Below are positions 8,704 through 17,944 of a stretch of DNA of 64,000 nt, in pieces. Numbering within the stretch: position 1 is the stretch's first letter; every line of letters starts with the position of its first letter. This DNA is from Nocardioides sp. S-1144 (lineage in GTDB: Bacteria > Actinomycetota > Actinomycetes > Propionibacteriales > Nocardioidaceae). The notes under the pieces are model-generated. The model did not search any database and was not told where the DNA came from. It worked only from the letters and a program-made list of their open reading frames with translations. The stretch lies in NCBI RefSeq assembly GCF_005954645.2, contig NZ_CP040695.2, positions 3,410,001 through 3,474,000 on the forward strand. Direction: 5' to 3'. The position numbers were made by a program, and so were the translations under genes.

Positions 8704-9279
8704 TCAGCCCTGGGCGTCGCTGCGGACGTTCTGGGCCGCGGAGGTGCCCTCGTCCTTGACCCGGCCCGTGGCCTCCTGACCGGTCTGCTTGACCTGCTCG
8801 ACGGCGTCGGCGGCGTTCTCCTTGACCTGACCGCCCACCTCGGCGGCCGCGGACCTGACGTCCTCGACCAGCGGCTGGGCGTGCTCCTGGACGGCGTCCT
8901 TGACCTGGACGGCGGCGCGCGACTCGGCGCGGGTGGCCGGCACGAGGGCGGCGATCACCATGCCGAGACCGAACGCGGCGACACCCGCGGCCAGGGGCGA
9001 GCCCTGGAACTGGTCCTTGGCGGTGTCGGCAGCGTCGGAGGCGGTGCCCGAGACGCTGCCGCCGGCACCGGAGACAGCACCGGTCACGGACTCCTTGGCG
9101 CCACCGGCGCTGCCCATGACCTTGCTGCGGACGCTGCCGACGCGGTCGCGGGCGGCAGCCTTCTTGCGGTCCACGATGGCCGCGGGGCTGACCTTGTCCT
9201 GGAGCTCGTCCAGGTGGTTGGCCAGGTTGCCCCGGGTCGTGGCGATCTCCGTGCTCAGCTGGTCTGTGTCTTCGCCCAT
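8704..9279 (-). CDS. DUF3618 domain membrane protein
   Basis: The 191-aa product begins MGEDTDQLSTEIATTRGNL, the DUF3618 N-terminus, then an Ala/Gly/Ser-rich amphipathic stretch, one membrane helix (GVAAFGLGMVIAALVPA) and a heptad-like Ala/Glu/Lys tail. The ATG at 9279 has AAGGAGG 7 nt upstream. It overlaps the holin-like gene by 25 bp and is the last of a three-gene operon. Families of this operon are recurrent in soil actinomycetes and are thought to act at the membrane; no biochemical role is established. Confidence 0.75.
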   Translation of the reverse strand: MGEDTDQLSTEIATTRGNLANHLDELQDKVSPAAIVDRKKAAARDRVGSVRSKVMGSAGGAKESVTGAVSGAGGSVSGTASDAADTAKDQFQGSPLAAGVAAFGLGMVIAALVPATRAESRAAVQVKDAVQEHAQPLVEDVRSAAAEVGGQVKENAADAVEQVKQTGQEATGRVKDEGTSAAQNVRSDAQG

Positions 9280-9698
9280 GATGCGTCCTCCTTGAGTGTC
9301 TGCTGCGTCTTCGGCAGCTGCGGGTTGGCCTTCTTCAGGTTCGAGCGGCCCAGGACCGCGAGGATCGCGGCCACCACGCCCCACACCACGGCGGTGATCA
9401 GGGCGGCGAGCTCGATCGGCATCACGTTGTCGAGCACGAACATCAGCGCCAGGGACAGGAACACCAGCACGAGGTGACCGGCCACGCCGGCACCGGCGAG
9501 CATCCCCGCCCCCTTGCCGGCCTTCGTGGCCTCCTGCTTGAGCTCGACCTTGGCCAGCTCGAGCTCCTGCTTCATCAACGTGCTGAGGTCGGCGGTGACC
9601 TCACCGACGATCTCCCCCAGGCTCCGCGTCTCGTGACCGGAACCCGCGGGGTCGTGGCTGGCCGAGGCGGTTGCGCCGTGGGGGTCCAGGGTGCTCAT
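9255..9698 (-). CDS. Phage-holin-3_6 (DUF1469-like) membrane protein
   Basis: The 147-aa product has an amphipathic N-terminal helix (TLMKQELELAKVELKQEATK) followed by two strong transmembrane helices near residues 70-90 and 95-118. This is the layout of the Phage_holin_3_6 family, a chromosomal membrane family despite its name; no phage genes are near. It overlaps its neighbours by 25 bp and 4 bp, so it is the middle gene of a tightly coupled operon. Confidence 0.78.
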   Translation of the reverse strand: MSTLDPHGATASASHDPAGSGHETRSLGEIVGEVTADLSTLMKQELELAKVELKQEATKAGKGAGMLAGAGVAGHLVLVFLSLALMFVLDNVMPIELAALITAVVWGVVAAILAVLGRSNLKKANPQLPKTQQTLKEDASWAKTQTS

Positions 9699-10393
9699 GC
9701 CGGTCCTCCGGGAAGCTCCTGCCCCCGGCCGTACCCGGCGGCGTCGGTTCCGAGACCGGAGCCTGGGGCCGTGGCGGGCGCGGTGACGTCGTGCGTCGGG
9801 ACGGCGACCGGCGTGGGCGGTGCCGCCGCGGCCGCCGGCGTCCCGGCGGGCAGCCCGAGGGACTGACCGACCGGCTGGCCACCCGGAGCCGCCAGCTGGT
9901 CGGGGGACGTGGTCGCCGGAGCATCCGAGCCGGCGTCCTTGACGCCACGGGCGACCCGGCCGACGACAACGCCGGCCAAGAGAGCCCCCAGCAGGAACGT
10001 GCCGGGGCGGCGGCGGGCGAAGTCGCGGGCGTCGTCGAGCAGCTGGCCGGGCTCGCGGCCGTCGAGGTAGCCCGTCAGCTTCTGGGCGTGCTCGGCGACC
10101 TCACGGGCCACGTCGGCGGCCAGGCCACCGTCGGGTGCGTCGGCCATCGTGGCCAGGTCGTCGCCGAAGGTGGCGAGGGTCGCCACGAGGTTGTCGCGCT
10201 GCTGCCGGGTCTGGTCGCCGAGCTGGCCGCCGACCTGCGTGCGAGCGTCGTCGAGGACCGAACGGACCTGGGACGTCGCCTCGCTCGCGACCTTCCTGGC
10301 CTCGTCCTGGGCCACGCCGGCCACGTGCTTGCCCTCGTCGGCCGCAGTGGATGCCGCCGCCTGTGCCTTCTCGCTGGTGGGGGTGTCGGTCAT
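9695..10393 (-). CDS. Membrane-anchored coiled-coil protein, first gene of DUF3618 operon
   Basis: The 232-aa product has an Ala/Glu/Gln-rich helical N-terminal half predicted to form coiled coils, a short membrane helix (GTFLLGALLAGVVVGRVA) near residue 130, and a Pro/Ala-rich C-terminus. It resembles apolipoprotein/late-embryogenesis-like Ala-rich proteins only in composition. It ends in a 4-bp overlap with the holin-like gene. No specific function can be assigned. Confidence 0.65.
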   Translation of the reverse strand: MTDTPTSEKAQAAASTAADEGKHVAGVAQDEARKVASEATSQVRSVLDDARTQVGGQLGDQTRQQRDNLVATLATFGDDLATMADAPDGGLAADVAREVAEHAQKLTGYLDGREPGQLLDDARDFARRRPGTFLLGALLAGVVVGRVARGVKDAGSDAPATTSPDQLAAPGGQPVGQSLGLPAGTPAAAAAPPTPVAVPTHDVTAPATAPGSGLGTDAAGYGRGQELPGGPA

Positions 10394-10500
10394 GGTGCCT
10401 CCTGGGATCGGGCGGCGCGTCCGAGTCCGGACGTGTCGCTCCCCCCGGTGCCCATCCCCGGAGATCTACCGCCACCCGTGCAGGTGACTGCGGGGTGGTC

Positions 10501-10953
10501 TCAGGCGACGCCGTCGGCCGGCAGCACGAGGCCGGCCGGCACGGCGGGCTCCGGGCGCGCGAACGTCGCCTGGCGCTGCGTGCGCGCGACCATCGTCCAG
10601 AACTCGTCGCTCGCGTCCACCAGGACCACCCCGGCCGGCAGCCGCGACAGCAGCGCCGTCCAGTGCCGGGCGAGGACGCCGAGACCCGAGGCGTCGACGA
10701 ACTCCACGCCGCGCAGGTCGACCGAGACGCAGACGGCGCCCGCGGCCACCGCCGCGTCGAGCGTGCGACGCAGGCGGGCCGCGCCGACGACGTCGAGGCT
10801 GCCGGTGACGGTGCACAGCACGTCGTCGTGAGCGGCGGTGGCGTGGTGGACGTCGATCAAGTCCCGGTTCCGATCGAGCGATGGAGAGCCGGGAATGGAG
10901 CCGCCTGACTGGCGGGACGCGAAGAACCCTCGGTAGCCAGCACGGTACGCCAC
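10501..10953 (-). CDS. STAS domain protein (anti-sigma factor antagonist-like)
   Basis: The STAS fold occupies about residues 33-125, with VSVDLRGVEFVDASGLGVLA carrying the D-A-S-G motif whose Ser is the phospho-acceptor in SpoIIAA-type antagonists. No anti-sigma kinase or sigma factor is adjacent. The start is uncertain: GTG 10953 gives 150 aa, but the first 30 residues are not conserved-looking and a start nearer 10860 is possible. Confidence 0.72.
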   Translation of the reverse strand: MAYRAGYRGFFASRQSGGSIPGSPSLDRNRDLIDVHHATAAHDDVLCTVTGSLDVVGAARLRRTLDAAVAAGAVCVSVDLRGVEFVDASGLGVLARHWTALLSRLPAGVVLVDASDEFWTMVARTQRQATFARPEPAVPAGLVLPADGVA

Positions 10954-11001
10954 GCGACCCGCGCCCGCAGCCGTTCGCCGCGATGCCCCGCCGGCCCTGC
11001 C

Positions 11002-12675
11002 TCAGCCCCCGACCGGTGCCACTCCCTTGCCCGCCTCGGCGTAGGAGCGCACGACCGAGGTGCTGAGCGGGAAGTCGACGGCGAGCCCGCGGAACAGCAG
11101 CGCCGAGGCCGTGGCGGCCGCCTCGACGGCCTGGGCGGCGACGGCGTCCGCCAGCTCGGCCGGGGCGTGCACGACGACCTCGTCGTGCAGGAAGAAGACC
11201 AGGTGCGGGCGGCTCTCGAGTCGTCCGGAGCCGAGCCGCCACAGGCGGTTGCGCAGGTCGGCGATCCAGCACAGCGCCCACTCGGCCCCCGTGCCCTGGA
11301 CGACGAAGTTGCGGGTGAACCGGCCGTAGGACCGGCGGAGCCGGGCCTGCCGGGCGTGGGTGTCGGCGGTGGCCGGGCCGTCGTCATCGGGGTGCTCCCA
11401 CACCTCGCCCAGGCCCGGGGAGCCGCGCCCGAGGAGCGTGCGGACCACCTGGCCGCGCTCGCCGGCCCGCGCGGCGTCCTCGACGAGGCCGAAGGCGTCG
11501 GGGTAGCGCCGGGTGAGGCCCGCGACCATCCGGCCGCTCTCGCCGCTGGTCGCGCCGTACATGGCGCCGAGCAGGCCGAGCTTGGCGTCGTTGCGGCTGG
11601 CCACCGCGCCGTCGTCGACCATGCCCTGGTAGAGGTCGGCGCCCCGCGCGGACCGCGCCAGCGCGCGGTCGCCGCTCATCCCGGCGAGCACCCGGGGCTC
11701 GAGCTGCGCGACGTCGGCCACGACGAGCACCCAGCCGTCGTCGGCCACGGCCGCCGGGCGCACCTGCGCCGGGATCGACAGCGCTCCCCCGCCGTTGGAG
11801 GACCACCGGCCGGTGCTCGACCCGGCCGGCTGGTAGGACGGGCGGAACCGTCCCCCACCCACCCACTGGTCGAGCCACGCCCAGCCGTTGGTGGAGAACA
11901 GGTGGGCGAGCTGCTTGTGGCGCAGCAGCGGGGCGACGGCCGGGTGGTCGAGGGCGCGCAGCGTCGAGGCCCGCGTGTCGGCGACGTCGAGGCCGGCGCG
12001 GCGCAGCGCGGCCAGCAGCTCGGGGCGCGAGTCGGGGTTGAGCGCGGGGGCGTCGAGGGCCCGGCGCACCTCGGCCACGAGCGCCTCCAGGCGCTGCGGG
12101 CGGGCACCGCGCGGCGGCCGGGGTCCGAGCAGGTCGACCAGCAGCCGTTCGTGGACGTCGACCCGCCACGGGATCCCGGCGTGGGTCATCTCGGCCGCGA
12201 CCAGGGCGCCGGCCGACTCGGCCCCGAGGAGCAGGCCCAGCCGGCCGGCCTCCGCGGAGGCCGCCACGGCAGCCCGCTGCCGGGCGTCCTCGACGTCGGC
12301 GCGCAGGTGCTCGGCGGTGTCGTCGATCTCGAACAGGGCCGGGTCGGTCGGCCGGCTGGGCCCGAGCCGGTGCCAGTGCTCGGACTGCTCGCCCTCGAGC
12401 AGCCGCTGGTCGACCGCGGGCGCGCGCCGCAGCACGTGGTGCGCCAGGCGCAGGTCGTGGCAGCGCGCGACCCGGACGCCGGCCGCGAGCAGCGGCGGGT
12501 ACCACCGCGCGGTGTCGTCCCAGACCCACCGCGGCGGCGACCCCGTCGCGGCGTCGTCGGCCTCGCGCTCGGCGACGAGGGCCGGGAGGTCGGCCGCCCG
12601 CACCACCCGCTCGGCCCCGGCCTCGACGAGCAGCACCTCCCCCTCCGGCAGCCGGGAGAGGCAGACCCTGGTCAT
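11002..12675 (-). CDS. DNA polymerase I-like family A protein (3'-5' exonuclease-like N-terminus)
   Basis: The 557-aa product lacks the 5'-nuclease domain of PolA. Polymerase motifs are recognisable: motif A as DVAQLEPR (catalytic Asp kept, usually DYSQIELR), an O-helix region RNDAKLGLLGAMYGAT with the Lys and Tyr-Gly, and motif C as LHDEVV. The N-terminal 150 residues look like a degenerate exonuclease fold. Actinobacteria encode such a second family-A protein besides PolA. Whether it is an active polymerase is uncertain. ATG 12675 is used because upstream sequence is not conserved-looking. Confidence 0.78.
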   Translation of the reverse strand: MTRVCLSRLPEGEVLLVEAGAERVVRAADLPALVAEREADDAATGSPPRWVWDDTARWYPPLLAAGVRVARCHDLRLAHHVLRRAPAVDQRLLEGEQSEHWHRLGPSRPTDPALFEIDDTAEHLRADVEDARQRAAVAASAEAGRLGLLLGAESAGALVAAEMTHAGIPWRVDVHERLLVDLLGPRPPRGARPQRLEALVAEVRRALDAPALNPDSRPELLAALRRAGLDVADTRASTLRALDHPAVAPLLRHKQLAHLFSTNGWAWLDQWVGGGRFRPSYQPAGSSTGRWSSNGGGALSIPAQVRPAAVADDGWVLVVADVAQLEPRVLAGMSGDRALARSARGADLYQGMVDDGAVASRNDAKLGLLGAMYGATSGESGRMVAGLTRRYPDAFGLVEDAARAGERGQVVRTLLGRGSPGLGEVWEHPDDDGPATADTHARQARLRRSYGRFTRNFVVQGTGAEWALCWIADLRNRLWRLGSGRLESRPHLVFFLHDEVVVHAPAELADAVAAQAVEAAATASALLFRGLAVDFPLSTSVVRSYAEAGKGVAPVGG

Positions 12676-12748
12676 GGCCCCACCCTGGCACCCGCCACCG
12701 ACGACCCGCGCAGGGAGCGGGTTCACCACCGCCGGGCAGGATGGTGGC

Positions 12749-13123
12749 GTGACGCCCGCTCCGAGGACCTGCGAGTCGTGCGGCCGCCGGATCGAGTGGC
12801 GCAAGAAGTGGGAGCGCAGCTGGGACGAGGTCCGCTACTGCTCGACCGCGTGCCGCAAGCGCCGGGTCGGCCCCACCGACCGGGCGCTGGAGAGCGCGAT
12901 CCTCGACCTGCTCCGGCGGCAGCGGTCGGGCGGCACGGTCGACGTCGCGGACGCCGTCCGGGTCGTGGCCGGTCCCGACACGGACGCCGGTGCGCTCACC
13001 GAGCCGGCGCGCCGGGCCGCGCGCCGGCTGGTCGCCTCCGGTGAGGTCGAGATCGTCCAGCGCGGCTCGGTGGTCGATCCCTCGACGGCCCGCGGACCGA
13101 TCCGGGTGCGCCGCGCCCGCTGA
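12749..13123 (+). CDS. DUF2256/DUF3253 fusion protein
   Basis: The 124-aa product has an N-terminal zinc-ribbon-like DUF2256 part (CESCGRRIEWRKKW ... YCSTACRKRRVG, four cysteines) followed by a winged-helix-like DUF3253 part (LESAILDLLRRQ ... IVQRGSVVDPS). The fusion is common; the function is unknown, and nucleic-acid binding is an inference from the folds. The GTG start directly precedes the first Cys pair. It is divergent from the polymerase gene and ends 2 bp before the NmrA gene on the other strand. Confidence 0.75.
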   Translation: MTPAPRTCESCGRRIEWRKKWERSWDEVRYCSTACRKRRVGPTDRALESAILDLLRRQRSGGTVDVADAVRVVAGPDTDAGALTEPARRAARRLVASGEVEIVQRGSVVDPSTARGPIRVRRAR

Positions 13124-13125
13124 GG

Positions 13126-13992
13126 TCACGCGTGCTGCGGGAGCAGTCCTTGCAGCACCTCGCGCACGGGCACGGCCGGTCGACCCAGCACCGACTCGAG
13201 CGCCGGGTCGGTCACGGCGAACTCACCGGCCCGGGCCGCACGGAACATGCCGAGGGTGAACTCGGCGGCGGCCGGCGGCATCCCGCGCGCGACCGCCGAC
13301 GCCGCCCACTCCTCGTCGGCGACGACGACGCGGGTGACCGGTCGGCCGACCAGGTCCGCGACGACCGCGGCGACGTCCGCGAGGTCGAGCAGGTGCGGTG
13401 CGGTGAGCGGCGCCGTCACGCCGTCGAGCCCGCCGCCGGACGCCAGCGCGATCGCGGCCGCCTCGGCGAGGTCGGCGTGCGCGGTCCACGACACCGGACC
13501 GTCCTCGGGGAGGGCCATCCGCCCGGTGCGCAGCGCCTCGTCGAGGTGGAGGCCGAGGGTGGAGGCGTAGAACCCGTTGCGCAGGGCGGTGAAGGGGACC
13601 CCGAGCCCGGCGAGGTGCTCCTCGGTGGCGGCGTGGGTGTGCTGCGGCAGGAAGGCCGAGACCGGTGAGGCCGCCTGGTGACTGGTGTAGAGGACGCGCT
13701 CGGCGCCGGCGTCGCGGGCGGCGTCGAGCGCCGCGAGGTTCGCCGCGACGGCGCCGGCACCCCGGATGGCGGCCGAGAGCACCAGCACGCGCGAGGCGCC
13801 CTCGAGGGCGTGGGCCAACGTCGCCGGCTCGGTGAAGTCCGCCGCCCGGACGCGCACGCCCCGGTCGGCGAGGGAGGTGGCCCGGGACGGGTCCCGGACG
13901 CTGACCCCGACCTGGTCCGCGGGAACCCGCTCCAACAACCGTTCGACGATGCGGGACCCGAGCTGTCCGGTGGCTCCGGTGACGATCAGCAT
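13126..13992 (-). CDS. NmrA-like NAD(P)H-binding protein (QOR2-type)
   Basis: The 288-aa product starts MLIVTGATGQLGSRIVERLL, an atypical SDR Rossmann fold, and lacks the SDR Tyr-Lys pair, as in NmrA regulators and the quinone oxidoreductase QOR2. The conserved YTSHQAAS and FTALRNGFY segments fit that group. It is divergent from a TetR gene with a palindromic operator between them, so it is probably the regulated target. Its likely role is redox sensing or quinone reduction. Confidence 0.8.
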   Translation of the reverse strand: MLIVTGATGQLGSRIVERLLERVPADQVGVSVRDPSRATSLADRGVRVRAADFTEPATLAHALEGASRVLVLSAAIRGAGAVAANLAALDAARDAGAERVLYTSHQAASPVSAFLPQHTHAATEEHLAGLGVPFTALRNGFYASTLGLHLDEALRTGRMALPEDGPVSWTAHADLAEAAAIALASGGGLDGVTAPLTAPHLLDLADVAAVVADLVGRPVTRVVVADEEWAASAVARGMPPAAAEFTLGMFRAARAGEFAVTDPALESVLGRPAVPVREVLQGLLPQHA

Positions 13993-14000
13993 GACTGCTC

Positions 14001-14048
14001 CTATCGATGATGTTGCGATGACGTTAGCAACGGTAACATCATCGATAG
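14001..14048. promoter_or_regulatory. Palindromic operator between NmrA and TetR genes
   Basis: A perfect 14-bp inverted repeat, CTATCGATGATGTT and its complement, has arms at 14001-14014 and 14035-14048 separated by 20 bp, with an inner TTGC-N10-GCAA. It lies 9 bp upstream of the NmrA start and 24 bp upstream of the TetR start in an AT-rich dip. A TetR dimer site controlling both genes is the natural reading. Confidence 0.72.
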
Positions 14049-14071
14049 CAAGAATGCGTTATCGTTGTTGC

Positions 14072-14776
14072 ATGACCAGCGCGACCGACGACCCCCGCGA
14101 GCGGATCGTCGAGGCGGCGACCCACCTGCTGCGCGAGCAGGGCGCAGCCGCCCTCACCACGCGAGGGGTGGCCCAGGCGGCCGGCGTGCAGGCGCCCACC
14201 CTCTACCGGATCTTCGGCGACAAGGACGGACTCCTCGACGCCCTCGCCGAGCACGTGATGGCGGCCCACGTCGCGGCGAAGCGGTCACCCAGCCCGCCCG
14301 ACGCCGGTCCGGTCGAGGAGCTGCGCGCGGGGTGGCGGATGCACCTCGACTTCGCCCTGGCGAACCCCGAGCTCTACGCGCTGCTCCAGGCACCGGGTCG
14401 GCTCGGTCCGTCACCGGCGACCGTGGCGGGCATCGAGGTGCTCCGCACGCGGGTGCGGGGTCTGGCGACGGCGGGGCTGCTGCGCGTCGAGGAGGAGCGG
14501 GCGCTGCTCATGATCCACGCGGCCGGCAGCGGGGCCGCCCTCGCGCTGCTCGCCACGCCGCCCACCGAGCGCGACCCGGGGCTGTCGGAGGCGATGCTCG
14601 AGGCCGTCCTCGGCGCGATCCTGACCACCGCACCGGTGGTCCCGGACAGCGCGACGCGCACCGTCGCGGTTACCTTCGCCGCCGTGGTCCCGACGTTGCC
14701 GGGGCTGTCGGACGCCGAGCGTGCGCTCCTGGGCGAGTGGCTCGCGCGGTCGCTCACCGACCTCCGCGACACCTGA
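14072..14776 (+). CDS. TetR/AcrR family transcriptional regulator
   Basis: The 234-aa product has the TetR N-terminal helix-turn-helix (RIVEAATHLLREQGAAALTT, then APTLYRIFGDKDGLL) and a helical ligand-binding C-terminal domain. The ATG at 14072 follows the operator region, and the longer open frame upstream is antisense to the NmrA gene. It probably represses itself and the divergent NmrA-like gene through the 14001-14048 palindrome. Confidence 0.88.
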   Translation: MTSATDDPRERIVEAATHLLREQGAAALTTRGVAQAAGVQAPTLYRIFGDKDGLLDALAEHVMAAHVAAKRSPSPPDAGPVEELRAGWRMHLDFALANPELYALLQAPGRLGPSPATVAGIEVLRTRVRGLATAGLLRVEEERALLMIHAAGSGAALALLATPPTERDPGLSEAMLEAVLGAILTTAPVVPDSATRTVAVTFAAVVPTLPGLSDAERALLGEWLARSLTDLRDT

Positions 14777-14850
14777 GCCCGCCGCGACCCGCGCGACGGG
14801 TGCCGGCCGCCCCGAGCGGGCTCCCACCCGGAACGTGTCCGGACGCACGA

Positions 14851-14880
14851 AGGGCCCCGACCGCGTGCGGTCGGGGCCCT
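14851..14880. terminator. Bidirectional hairpin terminator
   Basis: A perfect 14-bp stem (AGGGCCCCGACCGC and its complement) has a two-base loop, placed between the convergent TetR and cold-shock genes. It most likely ends the csp transcript at 14891. Confidence 0.8.
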
Positions 14881-14890
14881 CCGAGTGAGA

Positions 14891-15094
14891 TCAGGAGACG
14901 CGAACGTTCTCAGCCTGAGGACCCTTGGGGCCCTGGGCGAGGTCGAACTCGACCTTCTGGTTCTCGTCGAGCGACTTGTAGCCGCTGGTCTGGATCGCGG
15001 AGAAGTGGACGAACACGTCCTCGCCGCCGCCATCCTGAGCGATGAAGCCGAAGCCCTTGTCAGCGTTGAACCACTTGACGGTGCCCTGAGCCAT
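14891..15094 (-). CDS. Cold-shock protein (CspA family)
   Basis: The 67-aa single-domain OB fold carries RNP1 (KGFGFI) and RNP2 (DVFVHFSAI) intact, starting [10 protein letters not shown]. It is an RNA chaperone binding single-stranded RNA or DNA. The ATG has AAGGGA about 8 nt upstream. About 210 bp without another gene lie upstream, including an AT-rich stretch at 15160-15205, consistent with the long 5' leader of csp mRNAs, but no leader structure was demonstrated. It is followed by the hairpin at 14851-14880. Confidence 0.93.
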   Translation of the reverse strand: MAQGTVKWFNADKGFGFIAQDGGGEDVFVHFSAIQTSGYKSLDENQKVEFDLAQGPKGPQAENVRVS

Positions 15095-15306
15095 GATCTG
15101 TTCCCTTGTTCGGTGCCGGAAGCCGTGTGCTTCCGAGCCGCTGAAGACATCCACATGCTGATGTCCAGCGAACCGAAGACCAGAAAGTACTAGATACAAG
15201 CCACGACTACTTGCGCGGCGAGGACGGCGAGTGCTGCCGTCCCTTCAACAGGATCCACAGTAGCGCGTCCGTGGTGGTTTCGGGGTTTCGGCGTCGATCC
15301 GGCGCG

Positions 15307-17786
15307 TCAGGACCGCCGCGGCAGCTCGAAGGTGACCGTGCCGACGGACCGGGGCACCGACCCCGAGCCGGGGTAGACGACCCGCAGCGTGGTCCGTCCG
15401 GCACCGAGGCGACGACGCGGCAGGTCGACGGTCACCCGTCCCCCTCGCAGGCGGGCCCGACGGACGAGCTCGCCGTCGCCGCGGCGGATCTCGACCCGGC
15501 CGCCGGCCGTGCCGCCGGGCACCCGCACCCGGACGGCGAGGCGGACCCGGCGGCGCAGCACCCGCAGCACGCTGGCGGTCACGACCGCGCGCCCGGGCGC
15601 GGTGGGCGGCGGGGTCACCGGGGCGTCCGGGCCGTCCGGGTCGGGCACGGTGACCGCGAGCGACATCGAGGCGGCGAGGTGGGTGCGGGTCCGCGGGAAC
15701 ACGAGGGACACCGGGTGCGTGCCGACGTCGAGCACCCCGGCCGGCAGCGTGACGGCGAACGTGCCGGCCGTCACCGTGGCGCGGGCCAGCTCGCGCCCCT
15801 CCGCGCTGACCACCACCGTGCCGGTGGCCGCCGAGCCGGAGCGGACCGTGCCGGCGATGCGGACGCCGTCCGTGCCGGTCATCGTCGCGGACGCCGTCAT
15901 CACGGTCGCGCCGCGCCCGACGGTGAACTCGTCGATCACCCACGGTGCCGTGTCGGGCTGCTTGACGTCGTAGACCCAGGTGGTCACGGTGCGCGTCGCG
16001 GTGTCGAGGGCGGTGAAGACGCACAGGTCGTTGCTCTGCACGAACGGCAGCGGGACGCCGTCGGGGTTCGTGAACGGCTTGACCGACGGCAGGATCGGCT
16101 CGAGTCCCCCGGGGTTGCCCAGGGCGAGGTAGTTGTCGGCGTTCCAGGGGCCGGCGGCAGCGGCCGGGTGCGGTTGGAGAGCCCGTCGAAGGCACCGTAG
16201 GTGTTGCCGGTGTTGGAGGTCTCCATCCAGTTCGTGCCACCGGGCGAGCGGTAGCGGTTCCAGAGGTGGCTGTGGCCGTTGAGGACCAGGTCGGTGCCGG
16301 CCTCCTCCAGCAGCGGCTGGAGGTCGTGCAGCAGCATGTTGTCGCTCGGGTGGTACTCGTAGCGCACCGAGGTGAGCGCCCCGCTGGCGTCGCGGCTCTC
16401 GATCCGGTCGGGCTCGGCGAAGACCGGCATGATGTTGTCGCCGATCCCCTGCGGGCCCTCGTGCAGCACGACGACGGTGATCGCCGCGCCCTGGAACTCC
16501 TCGCTGGCCAGCTCCGCCCTCAGCCACTCGTACTGCTCGCTGCCCTCGGCGAGGGACTCGAAGACGAACTCGCCGTAGCCCTGCGCCATCGGGTCGCCGA
16601 GGGTCGCGGCCGACTCCTGGTAGCGGCTGGTCGCGGTGCGCTCGGCCGGCAGCGTGTTGGCGTTGGTGCCGCGCCAGATCCGGGTCGAGAACAGGCTGAT
16701 CATCCGGACGTCGCCGACCGTGGTGGCGTAGTACTTCTTGCCGCCGGGCGAGTCCTCGGGGAGCGAGAAGATCTCCTCGTAGGTGGTGGTGCTCCACGAG
16801 TTGTCCTCGATCCACTGCGCCTCGACGGCGGGGTCGCCGGTCGGGTTCACGGTGGCCGCGACCTGCGCGTAGCGCCGCTCGGCGACCTCGCGGGGCACGC
16901 AGTTGTTGAGGTTGAGGGCGGTGAGCCCGTCGACGCGGCCCTGGACCTCGTGGTTCCCGATCGCCGGGTAGAGCACCGCGGACTGGACGATCTCGCCGCC
17001 GGCGTAGGAGCGGCCGCCGGTGGAGACCCGTCCCCCGCGGCCCTGGAGCGCGGGGAAGAAGCCGCTGCCGCGGGTGTCGTCGAACCACTCCGAGGCGCGG
17101 TCGGGCACGTTGACGAGGTCGCCGGCGAGGAAGACGGCGTCGATCCGGCCGAGGGTCGCCTTCGCGACCTCCAGGTTGGCCGGGGTGTTGACCATCGCCT
17201 GGTGGTCGCTGGTCAGCAGGATGGTGGCGCCCTGGCCGGGCTTCGGCGCCGGCGCGAGCTCGAAGGTCCCGGACGCGGCGAACTCGCCGCCGGAGGTGCT
17301 CACGATGCGGTACGGCGTCCGCTCGCCGAGCCCGGAGGCGACGGCCTCGTGGCGGTGCACCTCGCGCGCGACCATCGTGGCCGGCTTCACCGGCACGTTC
17401 GAGGCGGCGTCCTCGACGACCCGGGAGAGTCGGGAGGAGTCCGCCGGGAAGCTGCGGACGCCGGCGACGGCGGTACCGCTCGCGGCGGCGACCAGCTGCT
17501 CGTCGGTGAGCGACTCGACGGCGTCACCCACGAGGAGCGTGTGCCCGGCGCCGGCGTACTCGGTCATCCAGACCACGGAGACGCCGTCCGCGGTCGGGGC
17601 CTGCAGGAACGGGTCGGTGAGCAGGCCGAGCGTGCCGGCGCGCGCGGTGGACAGCGCGCGGGCCGTCCGGGCGGCGGCGGGGGCGGGGCGGACGGCGGAG
17701 CCGAGCGCGAGCACGGACGCGGCGGCGGCGCCGGCGCCGACCACGGCGCGGCGCGACAGGGAGAGCTCGGACGGGACGAGGGACAC
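15307..17786 (-). pseudogene. Tat-exported metallophosphoesterase with Ig-like C-terminus, frameshifted
   Basis: GTG 17786 (GGAGGAA upstream) starts a product with a Tat-type signal (SLSRRAVVGAGAAAASVLAL). The calcineurin-like phosphoesterase core follows: LTSDHQAM, AGDLVNVPD, IGNHEVQG and LNGHSHLWNRY supply metal ligands. Near 16147-16170 the frame breaks, and the rest (NADNYLALGNPGGLEP onwards, then two Ig/Big-type beta domains ending at 15307) is in the next frame. A one-base indel in a C/G-rich run explains it. Intact, the product would be about 826 aa. Either a recent pseudogene or a sequencing error; the phosphoesterase core itself precedes the break. Confidence 0.75.
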
Positions 17787-17944
17787 GATGGATTCCTCCA
17801 GGCTGGGGCAGCACCGGGCCCGGACCCGGTGGGGACGCCGTGACCGTAGGAAGCCCGGGTCGCCGGGGTGTAAACGCAGCACGACCGCTCGTCGGACGGA
17901 GCAAGTCCGGTGCGCGGCCACGGCTGGTGGGCGACGATGCGGGC

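Noticed and set aside
8969..9477. Plus-strand Ala/Gly-rich open frames antisense to the DUF3618 operon
   Set aside because: They lack ribosome sites and domains and are explained by the codon bias of the minus-strand genes.
9255..9698. Prophage lysis gene because of the holin family name
   Set aside because: No endolysin, capsid or integrase is nearby; the family is a common chromosomal membrane family.
11167..13044. Long plus-strand open frame
   Set aside because: It is a shadow of the polymerase-like gene on the minus strand with no recognisable domain.
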